A DNA stretch of 20,379 nt, taken from the NCBI GenBank assembly GCA_019117325.1, contig DWZY01000268.1:1-20379 (forward strand), in the 5' to 3' direction. How positions within the stretch are numbered: the first letter of the stretch is position 1; every line of letters begins with the position of its first letter. Positions 12,930 to 20,298 of this stretch are shown here, piece by piece. The notes under the pieces were generated by a model that saw only the letters and a list, made by a program, of their open reading frames with translations, did no database searches and was not told the DNA's origin. A program made the translations under genes and the position numbers. The stretch comes from Candidatus Brevibacterium intestinigallinarum (GTDB taxonomy: Bacteria > Actinomycetota > Actinomycetes > Actinomycetales > Brevibacteriaceae).

Positions 12930-15683
12930 TCAGACCACGCGGATGAACACGGCGCCGCGCTTGACCATCCAGTCGTAGCTGCGCTTCGAGGTGTTCGTCC
13001 GGGACGAGCCGGCGTCGTACATCTGGCCCTTCGTCTCGGAGACGATGCCGATGTGGCCGGGCACCCAGACGAGGTCACCGGGCTTCGCGTCCTTCGCCGA
13101 GATCACCTTCCCGGCATTGCGCTGGGCGCCGGTGGTGCGGGGCAGGTCGATCCCGTTCTTCTTGTAGACGTACTGGGTGAAGCCCGAGCAGTCCCAGCCG
13201 GAGGTCGGCGAAGTCCCGCCCCAGCGGTACTTCACACCCAGGTGCTTCTTGGCCTCCTTGATGATCGCGTCACGCTTCTCCTTCTGCTCCGGAGTCTTCT
13301 CCGGCTTCTTGGAGGGGGTCGGAGATGCCGAGGGCTTCTTCGACGGCGTGGGCGACGCAGACGGCTTCTGCGAGGGCTTCGGAGAGGCGGACGGCTTCTG
13401 CGACGGGGTCGGAGACGCCGTGGGCTTCTGCGACGGCTTCGGGGAGGCCGAGGGCGAGGCGGACGGCTTCGGCGAGGTCGTGGGCTCCGACGACGGGCCT
13501 TCCCCGGGCTCGTCGGCGTCACCCCCGTCCGAGGCATTCAGGTCCTCGACGCCGCCGCGCAGGTCACCGGAGGGAGAGAACTCGGTCGTCCCGTAGCCCT
13601 CCGCCCACACGAGGCGCGCACCCTGGAAGGTCTGCTCCGCACGACCGTCCGTGAGCTTCAGGTCGCTGGTCGGGTAGCCCAGGTGGCCCTTCTCGTAGCC
13701 CTTGTCCTTCCAGTACTTCTGGAGGATGCCGGTCGTCGCGTGCGCGCCGGTGGTCTTCGTCCAGTGGACCGCGCCCTTCGCGAAGGTCTGGTAGACGCCG
13801 CCGTTCTTCAGGCCGTCCTTCGGATCCGTCTTCGGGAAGCCGATCTGCTTGAGCAGCGTCGCGTCGACCTTCTTGTCGATCGCACCGGTCACCAGGTGCG
13901 CCCCGGTGGCCTTCGTCCAGTAGATGTGGCCCTTCTCGTACTTCTGGCCGAGTCCGCCGGCGATCTCGAACTCCTTGCCCGACGCCTTGCCCAGCTGCTC
14001 GACGTGGCCCTTGTACTTCTCCTCGATCGGAGTCTTGGCCTTCTCCTGCTTCTTCTGCTCGTCCTTCTTCTTGTCGTCCTTCTTCTTCTGCTCGGCCTTC
14101 TTCTCCTTCTCCTCCGGGGTGTCGCCGCCCTTCTGCATCTTCACGATGGCTGAGCGCATACCCCCCAGCTTGGAGTAGAAAGCGGTGCCGGGGCAGGAGG
14201 TCTGGCCGACATCGCGGTGGCCGGAGACCGTGCGGATCGAGCGGCCGTTCACGGACGTCTTCGCATCGGCGGACACACCGGAGGCGGACAGCTTCCAGGC
14301 GATCGCCTGGTTGACGGCGTCGAGCGTCTTCTGCGGCGGGGCCGACTTCTCGTACGTGCCCATGACGGAGATGCCGAACGTTCCGGTGTTGTAGCCCACG
14401 GCGTGCGCACCGATGACGGCGCGGTCCAGGCCACCGGCGCGGCCCTCCCACAGGCGGCCGTACTTGTCCGCCAGGACGTTGTAGCCCACGTCCGACCAGC
14501 CGCGGCCGTTCGTGTGGAAGCTGTAGATGCCGCGCAGGATCGACGGGACGTCCTGAGCCGAGTAGCTGTTGGCACCGGCCGTGTGGTGGACGATCGCGGC
14601 CTTGACGGAGCTCGCGTAGTCGGGCGAGCCCTTCCGCAGCTTCTCGTTCGCGCCCCACGACTTGCGGGAGCCGATCGAGGGCTTCTTGACCTTCTTGACC
14701 GCGGTGTTCTGCACCGTGGCGCTGCCGGGCGTGAACGACGCGTTCTGGACGGTCGCGTCCGTCGCCGAGGCCGCATTCGCTGCCTCAGCGGTGTCACCGG
14801 CCGCGTCCGCGGGGTCCTCGTCCTCGGACTCGGTCGACTCGGACGCATCCGACTCGGCGCCGTCCTGCGGGGGCAGGACCGGGGCGTTGGCCTCGACGGC
14901 CTCGGCGTCCGCTGCGGACGACTTGGGATCGACGAGGACCAGCTCCGCCTTCTCGGGCGCAGTCGAGGCGCCCAGCACGCGCAGCTGGACGCTCTGCGCG
15001 TCCGCGACGATGAACGGCTCCGTGCCGTTGCCGCCCTCGTCCGTGTTCTCGATCTCGAGGTCCGTCCACGCGCCCCAGGTGCCGTCGGTCTGCGTGCGCA
15101 CCTCGAACGACACGGACGCATCGCCCTCGTAGGTGACGCCCACGACGCTGGGGTTGCCCGCCGGAACATCGACGGCCTTGGAGATCGCGGCGATCTCGAC
15201 GCCGTCCTCGGTCTCCTCCTGGACGGAGCCGACGACCGGGGACTCGGTCTCGTCGCCCTCTGAGGACTCGGCCGGCTCATCCGTGGCCGGCTCATCCGCG
15301 GAGGAGTCGCCCAGGCCCGGTGCATCCTCGTCCGGGGACGCGGCGGACTCCGAGGAGTCCGTCAGGGATGTCGTGGTCGCGGCGAACGCTCCTGCGCCGG
15401 GCGCCAGCGGGATCGTCGACGCATTCGTCGCCGTGGCGTCCTGGGGTGCGCGCAGCAGGCCCGGGACGTTGACGAGGGAGCGGTTCGAGGCGGTGGCCGT
15501 CGACTCCGAGGAGGCGCGGGCGCCCGACTCGTCGAGGCCGTCCGTGTCGATGTCCGTCAGCGGTGTCGAGCTGATATCGGGGTTCACAGGAACGGCGATC
15601 GCAGCGGTCGAGCTGGAGAGACCGAGGGTCGTCACCATCGCCGCCGCCGCGCATGCCGCTGCGGTGGGGATCAGGATTCTCAT
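12930..15683 (-). CDS. Secreted peptidoglycan hydrolase: PGRP amidase, LGFP repeats, NlpC/P60
   Basis: A 917-residue exported wall enzyme with two catalytic domains. In order: signal peptide (1-30, cleavage near AIA-VP); acidic, Ser/Glu-rich linker; a beta domain at about 161-254 usual in actinobacterial PGRP amidases; the amidase_2/PGRP domain at about 337-515 with zinc ligands His366 (or 367), His489 and Cys497; a Lys/Glu linker at 517-550; LGFP repeats at about 552-702 for envelope attachment; six Pro/Ser decapeptides at 737-796; and an NlpC/P60 domain at 803-917 with Cys832 (WDCSGF) and His877 (GHIGIV). The amidase would cut the MurNAc-Ala bond and NlpC/P60 a peptide bond in the stem. I chose ATG at 15683, which has AAAGG upstream and gives a proper signal peptide. 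A hairpin terminator follows. It is probably a daughter-cell separation or wall turnover enzyme. Confidence 0.92.
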   Translation of the reverse strand: MRILIPTAAACAAAAMVTTLGLSSSTAAIAVPVNPDISSTPLTDIDTDGLDESGARASSESTATASNRSLVNVPGLLRAPQDATATNASTIPLAPGAGAFAATTTSLTDSSESAASPDEDAPGLGDSSADEPATDEPAESSEGDETESPVVGSVQEETEDGVEIAAISKAVDVPAGNPSVVGVTYEGDASVSFEVRTQTDGTWGAWTDLEIENTDEGGNGTEPFIVADAQSVQLRVLGASTAPEKAELVLVDPKSSAADAEAVEANAPVLPPQDGAESDASESTESEDEDPADAAGDTAEAANAASATDATVQNASFTPGSATVQNTAVKKVKKPSIGSRKSWGANEKLRKGSPDYASSVKAAIVHHTAGANSYSAQDVPSILRGIYSFHTNGRGWSDVGYNVLADKYGRLWEGRAGGLDRAVIGAHAVGYNTGTFGISVMGTYEKSAPPQKTLDAVNQAIAWKLSASGVSADAKTSVNGRSIRTVSGHRDVGQTSCPGTAFYSKLGGMRSAIVKMQKGGDTPEEKEKKAEQKKKDDKKKDEQKKQEKAKTPIEEKYKGHVEQLGKASGKEFEIAGGLGQKYEKGHIYWTKATGAHLVTGAIDKKVDATLLKQIGFPKTDPKDGLKNGGVYQTFAKGAVHWTKTTGAHATTGILQKYWKDKGYEKGHLGYPTSDLKLTDGRAEQTFQGARLVWAEGYGTTEFSPSGDLRGGVEDLNASDGGDADEPGEGPSSEPTTSPKPSASPSASPKPSQKPTASPTPSQKPSASPKPSQKPSASPTPSKKPSASPTPSKKPEKTPEQKEKRDAIIKEAKKHLGVKYRWGGTSPTSGWDCSGFTQYVYKKNGIDLPRTTGAQRNAGKVISAKDAKPGDLVWVPGHIGIVSETKGQMYDAGSSRTNTSKRSYDWMVKRGAVFIRVV
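13296..13475 (-). repeat. Six 30-bp units coding a Pro/Ser decapeptide linker
   Basis: Residues 737-796 of the hydrolase are six decapeptides of the type SPTPSKKPSA, encoded by related 30-bp units. Lys and Gln at the middle position vary between copies. It is an extended, probably glycosylated or wall-spanning tether between the LGFP and NlpC/P60 parts. Copy number is likely to vary between strains. Confidence 0.85.
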
Positions 15684-15775
15684 CGTTTCAGCCTTTGTGA
15701 GGAAGTCAGGGAAGGAGGCTTCTACGAAGTGGGGGCGCCGCTGGATACGACGAACCACCTCAACATCTCAAGATT

Positions 15776-15805
15776 GTTACACAACTTCGGCGTGTCTGAG
15801 TTGAA
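15776..15805 (-). promoter_or_regulatory. Candidate promoter and inverted repeats upstream of the wall hydrolase
   Basis: The 221 bp between the LCP and hydrolase genes is much richer in A+T than its surroundings. A possible promoter is TTCAAC (15805-15800), 18 nt, TGTAAC (15781-15776). Inverted repeats CAACT/AGTTG (15782-15803) and CACAACTT/AAATTGTG (15780-15811, one mismatch) overlap it, and a GACAC lies in the spacer, as in the whiB2 promoter. I see no c-di-AMP riboswitch, although wall hydrolase genes in this phylum often have one. Confidence 0.35.
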
Positions 15806-15904
15806 ATTGTGGAGATCGAGCGAATCACATGCGTGTGGTTCCGCGAGATGGCGCGCGAGAGCGGGTCTCAGAAATTTTTCAGCCGAGGACGATGATAGGC
15901 GCGA

Positions 15905-17458
15905 TCACGGAACGCTGCAGATCGCGGAGGCGTCCTCGTCCTCCGCCGAGCCCTCATCCGCATCGCCCGTCGCGCCGGCGGCGCTCACATCCGGGGACAG
16001 CGCGCCCGCCTGCGGGACTGTTACCTGCCCCTCGCCCGCCTGCGGGGCGGCCCACACGGAGACCTCGCCCGAGGCCCCGGTGACGGGAACTGCGGGACCA
16101 GAGGCGGCCTCGGCGGACTCCTCCGACTCCGCGATCGAGGAGGCGACCAGTTCGTGCACCTGGGCGAAGTCCGGGTGGGTGGGGTTGACCTCGGGAGGGG
16201 TGAGGTTGAGGGAGGAGGTGCCGGCGGAGCGCGTCTTGAGGGCGAGGTCGACGAAGCGGTCGACCTGGATCTGGGGGATGTCCGTCGTGACGACCTCGGG
16301 GGCGGCCTGCGCGATGTCCTGGAAGCGCAGCAGCAGTGTGGACGGGTCCAGCTGGCGGACCATCGCGTCCTGGACGCAGCGCTGGCGGACCATCCGCTCG
16401 TAGTCGGAGGAGAACTCGCGGGAGCGGGCGAACCAGAGCGCGTGGTAGCCGTCCAGGTGCTGCTCGCCCTCCTCGATCCAACCCTTGACGGGTCCGTGCT
16501 GGCCCGTGTTCGGGTCGACGCCGGAGGAGATCGGCACGCGCTTGCCCGCGACGACGGTGATGCCGCCCATCGCGTCGATGAGGTCCTCGAAGCCCTTGAG
16601 GTCGATCATCGCGTGGTACTGGACCTCGAGGCCCGTCACGCCGCCCACGGCCTCCTTCATGGCCTCGACGCCGGGGGTCACGTCGTCCGGGTAGGCGTCC
16701 GCGTGCTCCTCCCCCTGCTGGTAGACCGCGTTGAGCAGGCACTCATCGCCGCAGCTGAAGCCGTCGGGGTAGACCTCGCGCAGCGGGCTGTCCTCGTCGA
16801 AGGGGACGTTCTGCATGTTGCGCGGCAGGCCGATCATGACCGCCCCGCCGGTCTTCGCGTCGACGCTCACCAGGGTGATGCTGTCCGGCCGGATGCCCTG
16901 GCGGCCCTTGCCGGCGTCGGATCCCAGCAGCAGGATGTTGTAGCGACCGTCGACCGGCCGCTCCCCCAGCCCGCCGGCGAACAGGTTCGTCATGAGCTCG
17001 CGCTGGCTGTTGATCATCACCGTGCCGTAGGCGGTGCCGCCCGTGACGACGAGCATCGTGACGAGGGCGGCCGCCAGGAAGCGAGTGCGCGCCCGCGGGC
17101 TGAGCGTGTGGAGGCGGACGCGGCGGACCGTGTCGAGGAGGCACAGGATCCAGCTGACGCCCGCGACGACGACCACCAGCAGGACGCCCGTGAGGATGAA
17201 CGGGTTCGTCGCGAGCGTGAAGGCGATCTGCCGGCGGATGAGCACCGCCGCGAGGGCCACCACGATCAGCAGCCACGTGACGAGGGTGATGACGAGCGGG
17301 ATCCGCGACCGGCGGGCGCGGAAGAGCGTCTGCACGCTGCCGGGCATGAGGACCGTCGCGACCAGCAGCACCCATCCGCGCACATCGCGGTGCCGGGCAT
17401 CGAGATGTCCGGGTTCGCGAAGGGGATCGACGTGCTGGAGTGTGCGTTGCTGCGTCAC
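15905..17458 (-). CDS. LytR-CpsA-Psr (LCP) family cell-wall glycopolymer ligase
   Basis: A 517-residue membrane protein that probably moves a glycopolymer from its lipid carrier to peptidoglycan outside the membrane. The N-terminus has hydrophobic segments at about 28-45, 52-76, 86-108 and 126-147, more than the single helix of simple LCP proteins. The LCP domain covers about 165-372, with NILLLGSDAGKGRQGIRPDSITLVSVD, then MIGLPRNMQ, then HALWFARSREFSSDYERMVRQRCVQDAMV, which include the conserved Asp and Arg residues that bind the pyrophosphate. Cys236 and Cys240 might form a disulphide. The last 75 residues are acidic and Ala/Gly-rich. GTG at 17458 has GAGG close upstream. It follows the aminotransferase by 106 bp and precedes the hydrolase, so it may be transcribed with either. 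Confidence 0.9.
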   Translation of the reverse strand: MTQQRTLQHVDPLREPGHLDARHRDVRGWVLLVATVLMPGSVQTLFRARRSRIPLVITLVTWLLIVVALAAVLIRRQIAFTLATNPFILTGVLLVVVVAGVSWILCLLDTVRRVRLHTLSPRARTRFLAAALVTMLVVTGGTAYGTVMINSQRELMTNLFAGGLGERPVDGRYNILLLGSDAGKGRQGIRPDSITLVSVDAKTGGAVMIGLPRNMQNVPFDEDSPLREVYPDGFSCGDECLLNAVYQQGEEHADAYPDDVTPGVEAMKEAVGGVTGLEVQYHAMIDLKGFEDLIDAMGGITVVAGKRVPISSGVDPNTGQHGPVKGWIEEGEQHLDGYHALWFARSREFSSDYERMVRQRCVQDAMVRQLDPSTLLLRFQDIAQAAPEVVTTDIPQIQVDRFVDLALKTRSAGTSSLNLTPPEVNPTHPDFAQVHELVASSIAESEESAEAASGPAVPVTGASGEVSVWAAPQAGEGQVTVPQAGALSPDVSAAGATGDADEGSAEDEDASAICSVP

Positions 17459-17499
17459 GGCGCCTCGGGGTCAGGTCGGGTGGACAGCACCACTGTGCA

Positions 17500-17517
17500 C
17501 GATCGGGCGGCCGATCG
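17500..17517 (-). terminator. Inverted repeat CGATCGG/CCGATCG between aminotransferase and LCP genes
   Basis: A 7-bp perfect inverted repeat with a GCGG centre lies 47 nt after the aminotransferase stop and 42 nt before the LCP start. It could be a weak terminator or an operator for the LCP gene; I cannot tell which. The rest of this 106-bp gap shows no clear promoter. Confidence 0.35.
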
Positions 17518-17564
17518 CACGGAGGCGGCACCGGAAGATCGATGAGAGGTCCCTGGGCGGGGCC

Positions 17565-18764
17565 TCAGCCGGCGGAAGACACCCAGTCGCGCAGGCGCTC
17601 GAGGCCCTCCTCGATGTCCGCCAGGCCGATCCCGGAGTAGGCCAGGCGGATGTAGTCGCGGTCCTCTCCCGGCTGGCGCGAGCCGAAGTGCTCGCGCGTG
17701 CAGAAGGACACGCCGGTCGCGTGGAGCGCCTTCTGCGCGAAGTCACCCACATCTGCTGCGCCCACCCGGCGGACCGCGTCCGTCACGTCCGGGAAGACGT
17801 AGAAGGTGGACTCGGGGACCGCGACGCTCATGCCGGGGGTGCGGTTCACGAGGTCGCACACGGCGTCCCGGCGCGTGCGGAACTCCTCGAGCATCGCGCG
17901 CACGGGCTCCTGCGTGCCGGTCAGCGCGGCGATGCCCGCCCACTGGACGAAGTGGGTCGTGCACGACTCGTCGTTCGTGTTGAGGGTCCCGATGATCGGA
18001 GCGATCTGCGCCGGTGCGACGGCGCAGCCCAGGCGGGAGCCCGTCATCGCGTACTTCTTGCTGAACGTGAAGAGGATGACCGTGCGCTCCTGCATGCCCG
18101 GCAGCGAGGCGATCGAGGTCGAGGAGCCGGAGTAGCGCATGTCGAAGTAGGCCTCGTCGGACAGGACCCACAGGTCGTGCTCCTGGGCGATCTGCGCGAC
18201 GGCCTCGCGCTCCGCAGCTGTGGATTCGGCGGAGATCGGGTTCTGCAGGTCGTTGTAGATGAGGGCGGTCGTCTGCGGGGTGATGAGGGACCGCAGGTGG
18301 TCGAGGTCGATCGCGAAGCCCTGCGGGGTGGGCACGTAGCGGTAGGGCAGGGGCGTGCCGCCCAGGTACTCGATCTGCGACTCGTAGATGGGGAAGCCCG
18401 GGTTGGGGTAGAGCACTCCCTCCCCCGGGTTCATGACGGTCTGCAGGAACTTCGTGATGACGGGCTTGCCGCCGGTCGTCACGACGATGTTGTCTGCCCC
18501 CAGCTCCATGCCGCGCTGACCGCCGATCTCCGCGGCGAGCGCCTCACGCAGCTCCGGGATCCCGGGACCCGGGCAGTAGCCCGTCCGCCCGTCCGCGATC
18601 GCCGCGTTCATCGCCTCAATGATGTGGGGAGCAGTGGGCAGGTCGATGTCGCCCAGGTGGAACGGGAACACCCGGTTGCCGCGGGCTTTCCAGTCCGCGG
18701 CGGCCTGCGCGACGGCGAACGCCGTCTCCGTGCCCAGGTCATCGATCCGTCGTGCGATCCTCAT
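17565..18764 (-). CDS. Class I/II PLP-dependent aminotransferase (aspartate aminotransferase-like)
   Basis: A 399-residue fold-type I aminotransferase. The PLP lysine is Lys236 in FSKKYAMTGSRLG, with Asp203 (SDEAYF), Asn175 (NDLQNPIS) and Arg373 (YIRLAYSG) at the family positions, and the N-terminal HLGDIDLPTAPHIIEAMNAAIADGRTGYCPGPGIPELREALA block binding substrate and cofactor phosphate. The usual NPTG turn reads NPIS. Start ATG 18764 has a GAGGAG site about 7 nt upstream; a longer frame continues far beyond but is composed of shadow sequence, so the ATG is preferred. The promoter at 18816-18844 lies just upstream. It divides from the patatin gene. The substrate amino acid cannot be read from sequence; aspartate, aromatic or branched-chain acids are all possible. 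Confidence 0.88.
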   Translation of the reverse strand: MRIARRIDDLGTETAFAVAQAAADWKARGNRVFPFHLGDIDLPTAPHIIEAMNAAIADGRTGYCPGPGIPELREALAAEIGGQRGMELGADNIVVTTGGKPVITKFLQTVMNPGEGVLYPNPGFPIYESQIEYLGGTPLPYRYVPTPQGFAIDLDHLRSLITPQTTALIYNDLQNPISAESTAAEREAVAQIAQEHDLWVLSDEAYFDMRYSGSSTSIASLPGMQERTVILFTFSKKYAMTGSRLGCAVAPAQIAPIIGTLNTNDESCTTHFVQWAGIAALTGTQEPVRAMLEEFRTRRDAVCDLVNRTPGMSVAVPESTFYVFPDVTDAVRRVGAADVGDFAQKALHATGVSFCTREHFGSRQPGEDRDYIRLAYSGIGLADIEEGLERLRDWVSSAG

Positions 18765-18815
18765 GGCCGTCTCCTCGCATGCTCCGTCCCCGCCGGGCGG
18801 CGGTCTCCGGACACC

Positions 18816-18844
18816 AGTCTGCACCCTGCCGCCCGGCCCGTCAG
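18816..18844 (-). promoter_or_regulatory. Aminotransferase promoter (CTGACG-N17-CAGACT)
   Basis: On the minus strand -35 CTGACG is at 18844-18839 and -10 CAGACT at 18821-18816, with a 17-nt spacer. The start of transcription would fall near 18808, giving a leader of about 45 nt with a small CCGCCG/CGGCGG inverted repeat at 18790-18803 and the GAGGAG ribosome site. Confidence 0.55.
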
Positions 18845-18877
18845 CACGCGGTCCCCCGCACGCGGTTCCCCGCACGC
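18844..18877 (+). repeat. 14-bp tandem repeat upstream of the patatin gene
   Basis: GCACGCGGTCCCCC (18844-18857) is followed by GCACGCGGTTCCCC (18858-18871) with one mismatch, then a partial GCACGC (18872-18877). It lies between the divergent aminotransferase and patatin promoters and touches the -35 of the first. Confidence 0.7.
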
Positions 18878-18878
18878 C

Positions 18879-18884
18879 TAGGCT
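18879..18884 (+). promoter_or_regulatory. -10 box (TAGGCT) of a leaderless patatin-gene promoter
   Basis: TAGGCT ends 6 nt before ATG at 18891 and fits TANNNT. There is no ribosome site in between. The GC-rich tandem repeat stands where a -35 would be. Confidence 0.5.
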
Positions 18885-18890
18885 CGTCCC

Positions 18891-19880
18891 ATGACGAACA
18901 GCGCGCGGCGGGCCGATCTCGTCATGGAGGGCGGCGGTGTGAGGGGCACGGCACTCATCGGAGCGCTCGAGGTCCTCACCGCCGCGGGCTTCGCCTTCCC
19001 CCGGATCGCCGGCACGTCCGCGGGCGCGATCACCGGGTGCCTCGTCGCCGCGCTCCAGCACGCGGGCGAGTCCCCCGACCGCCTGTCGGACCTCGCGCGG
19101 ACGCTCGACTACTCCCGGGTGCCGGACTCCAGCAGGGCGGGTCGTCTGCTGGGGCCCGCGCACGGCCTCGCCGATCTCGTGTCTCTCCTGGTGCACGGCG
19201 GACTGCACGAGGGCCGCTACCTGCGGACGTGGCTCACGGGGACCCTGGGCGACCTGGGCGTGCACACGTTCGGCGACCTCCGGCGGACGGATCAGCAGTC
19301 TGCGCTGCACCCCGATCGCGAGTACTCCCTCGTCGTCGTCGCGAGCGACCTCACGCACCACCGCATGGCACTGCTCCCCTGGGACTTCAGCGCCTACGGC
19401 CTCGATCCCGACGAGCAGCCGGTGGCCGAGGCCGTCTGCGCCTCGACAGCCGTCCCCTTCATGTTCCGCCCCACCCGGCTGCGGACGCGCCCGACGGGCG
19501 CCGTGAGCCTCGCGGATGGCGGTCTCCTGTCGAACTATCCGATCCGCGTGCTCGACCAGCCCGACGATGTGCTGGCCCGCTGGCCCACGATCGGCCTGCG
19601 CCTGTCCGCCCGCGAGGACGAGCCGTCCGCTCCCACGCCGGTGGGCGGCCTGTTCGGCGTCACCCGCGCACTCGTCACGACCGTCCTGCACGGCATCGAC
19701 CGCCGGCACATCGACGAGCCGGACACGGTCACGCGCACCCTCGTCATCGACACCGCCGGGGTGTCATCCCTGGACTTCGACCTGAGTCCCGCGCAGGCGC
19801 AGCGACTCACCGCCGCCGGGCGCGAGGCCGGGCACCGGTTCCTCGAGGACAAGGCACCGGCCCTGTGGCGGAGAGGGTGA
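18891..19880 (+). CDS. Patatin-like phospholipase/acyl hydrolase
   Basis: A 329-residue cytosolic lipid acyl hydrolase of the patatin family. The oxyanion loop GGGVRGTALIGALE follows VME at residues 14-26, the nucleophile elbow is GTSAG at 41-45 (Ser43) and the catalytic aspartate is Asp209 in ADGG (208-211), completing the Ser-Asp dyad. The middle segment AVCASTAVPFMFRP is the usual helix before the DGG motif. There is no signal peptide or membrane segment. ATG at 18891 is preferred over upstream readings because the motifs begin straight after it and a -10 box lies 6 nt before it. It stands alone, divergent from the aminotransferase. A lipid or ester substrate is expected; the acyl chain specificity is unknown. 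A structured region follows its stop. Confidence 0.9.
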   Translation: MTNSARRADLVMEGGGVRGTALIGALEVLTAAGFAFPRIAGTSAGAITGCLVAALQHAGESPDRLSDLARTLDYSRVPDSSRAGRLLGPAHGLADLVSLLVHGGLHEGRYLRTWLTGTLGDLGVHTFGDLRRTDQQSALHPDREYSLVVVASDLTHHRMALLPWDFSAYGLDPDEQPVAEAVCASTAVPFMFRPTRLRTRPTGAVSLADGGLLSNYPIRVLDQPDDVLARWPTIGLRLSAREDEPSAPTPVGGLFGVTRALVTTVLHGIDRRHIDEPDTVTRTLVIDTAGVSSLDFDLSPAQAQRLTAAGREAGHRFLEDKAPALWRRG

Positions 19881-19923
19881 ACTCCGGGTTGTGCGACGCA
19901 GCGTCGAGATCAGCAGCGCGTTC

Positions 19924-19975
19924 GTGTTGCACCACAGCACCGAATCCGGCGCATTCGTGTGCTGAAGTGCAACAC
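19924..19975. repeat. Long near-perfect stem-loop downstream of the patatin gene
   Basis: GTGTTGCAC (19924-19932) pairs with GTGCAACAC (19967-19975); inside it CAGCAC and CGAAT (19935-19945) pair with ATTCG and GTGCTG (19953-19964) with one bulged T, and CCGGCGC is the loop. About 20 base pairs in all, broken by a 2-nt internal loop. There is no T run. It may be a terminator, a small RNA, or the remains of an element. Confidence 0.7.
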
Positions 19976-19976
19976 C

Positions 19977-20005
19977 ACACACGTATGTGTGTCCCAGTGA
20001 GACAC
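19977..20005. repeat. Two mutually exclusive short hairpins
   Basis: ACACAC (19977-19982) pairs with GTGTGT (19987-19992) around GTAT. The alternative pairs GTGTC (19989-19993) with GACAC (20001-20005). They share bases and cannot form together, directly after the large stem-loop. Confidence 0.5.
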
Positions 20006-20244
20006 CTTTGGAAGACCGTCCGCAGCGAACTGGGGGTGGCAGCATGAGAACAGCGCAGCGGCGACAACCGGGACCGGATCCCACGTGCGAAGCCGTCGAT
20101 GTATCGAATCTCAGACTGGACGGCGGCGCGTCGTGAGCAGGCGCTTCTCGGACGGGCGCAGCGTCGTCATCTTCGCCCACAGCGATGACGTGGTGCAGGT
20201 GTTCGTCACTCGCCGTGCAGGCGGATGAACCACGGCAGCACGAC

Positions 20245-20273
20245 GCCCCCGACCTCGCGCGGAGGACGGGGGC
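20245..20273 (-). terminator. Hairpin after the acyl-CoA dehydrogenase gene
   Basis: GCCCCCG (20245-20251) pairs with CGGGGGC (20267-20273), and inside it CCTC (20253-20256) with GAGG (20262-20265), with one A-A mismatch and a 5-nt loop. It lies 26 nt past the stop of the minus-strand dehydrogenase. No T tract. Confidence 0.6.
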
Positions 20274-20298
20274 GCTGGGTCCGTGACCGACGTGAGAC

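Larger units (their letters stand above)
19881..20298. other. 418-bp stretch without a confident gene, rich in inverted repeats
   Basis: After the patatin stop lie CGACGC-A-GCGTCG (19894-19906), a long stem-loop (19924-19975) and two competing hairpins (19977-20005), then a lower-structure part with a short frame from ATG 20044 to 20136 (30 codons plus stop) overlapping a second from GTG 20133 to 20228 (31 codons plus stop). The part around 19920-20020 is noticeably poorer in G+C than the genes. I find no family match for the short frames. A candidate terminator for the next gene is at 20245-20273. Confidence 0.7.

Noticed and set aside
13296..13475. A CRISPR-like array of 30-bp repeats
   Set aside because: The units are contiguous without spacers and stay in frame within the hydrolase as Pro/Ser decapeptides, so they are coding repeats.
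13053..14153. A 366-codon plus-strand frame very rich in Leu and Arg
   Set aside because: It is the antisense reading of the Pro/Ser, Lys and LGFP-rich parts of the hydrolase; the apparent Leu runs come from Lys/Glu codons on the other strand.
15684..15904. A c-di-AMP (ydaO-type) riboswitch upstream of the wall hydrolase
   Set aside because: Such riboswitches often precede actinobacterial hydrolases, but the region lacks the conserved G-rich core and paired ends that I would expect.
18765..19709. N-terminal extension of the aminotransferase frame back to 19709
   Set aside because: The extension runs antisense through the patatin gene and has no aminotransferase residues; family similarity begins at ATG 18764, which has a ribosome site.
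19764..20180. A 138-codon minus-strand frame across the structured region
   Set aside because: It overlaps the end of the patatin gene antisense and shows no recognisable domain or ribosome site.
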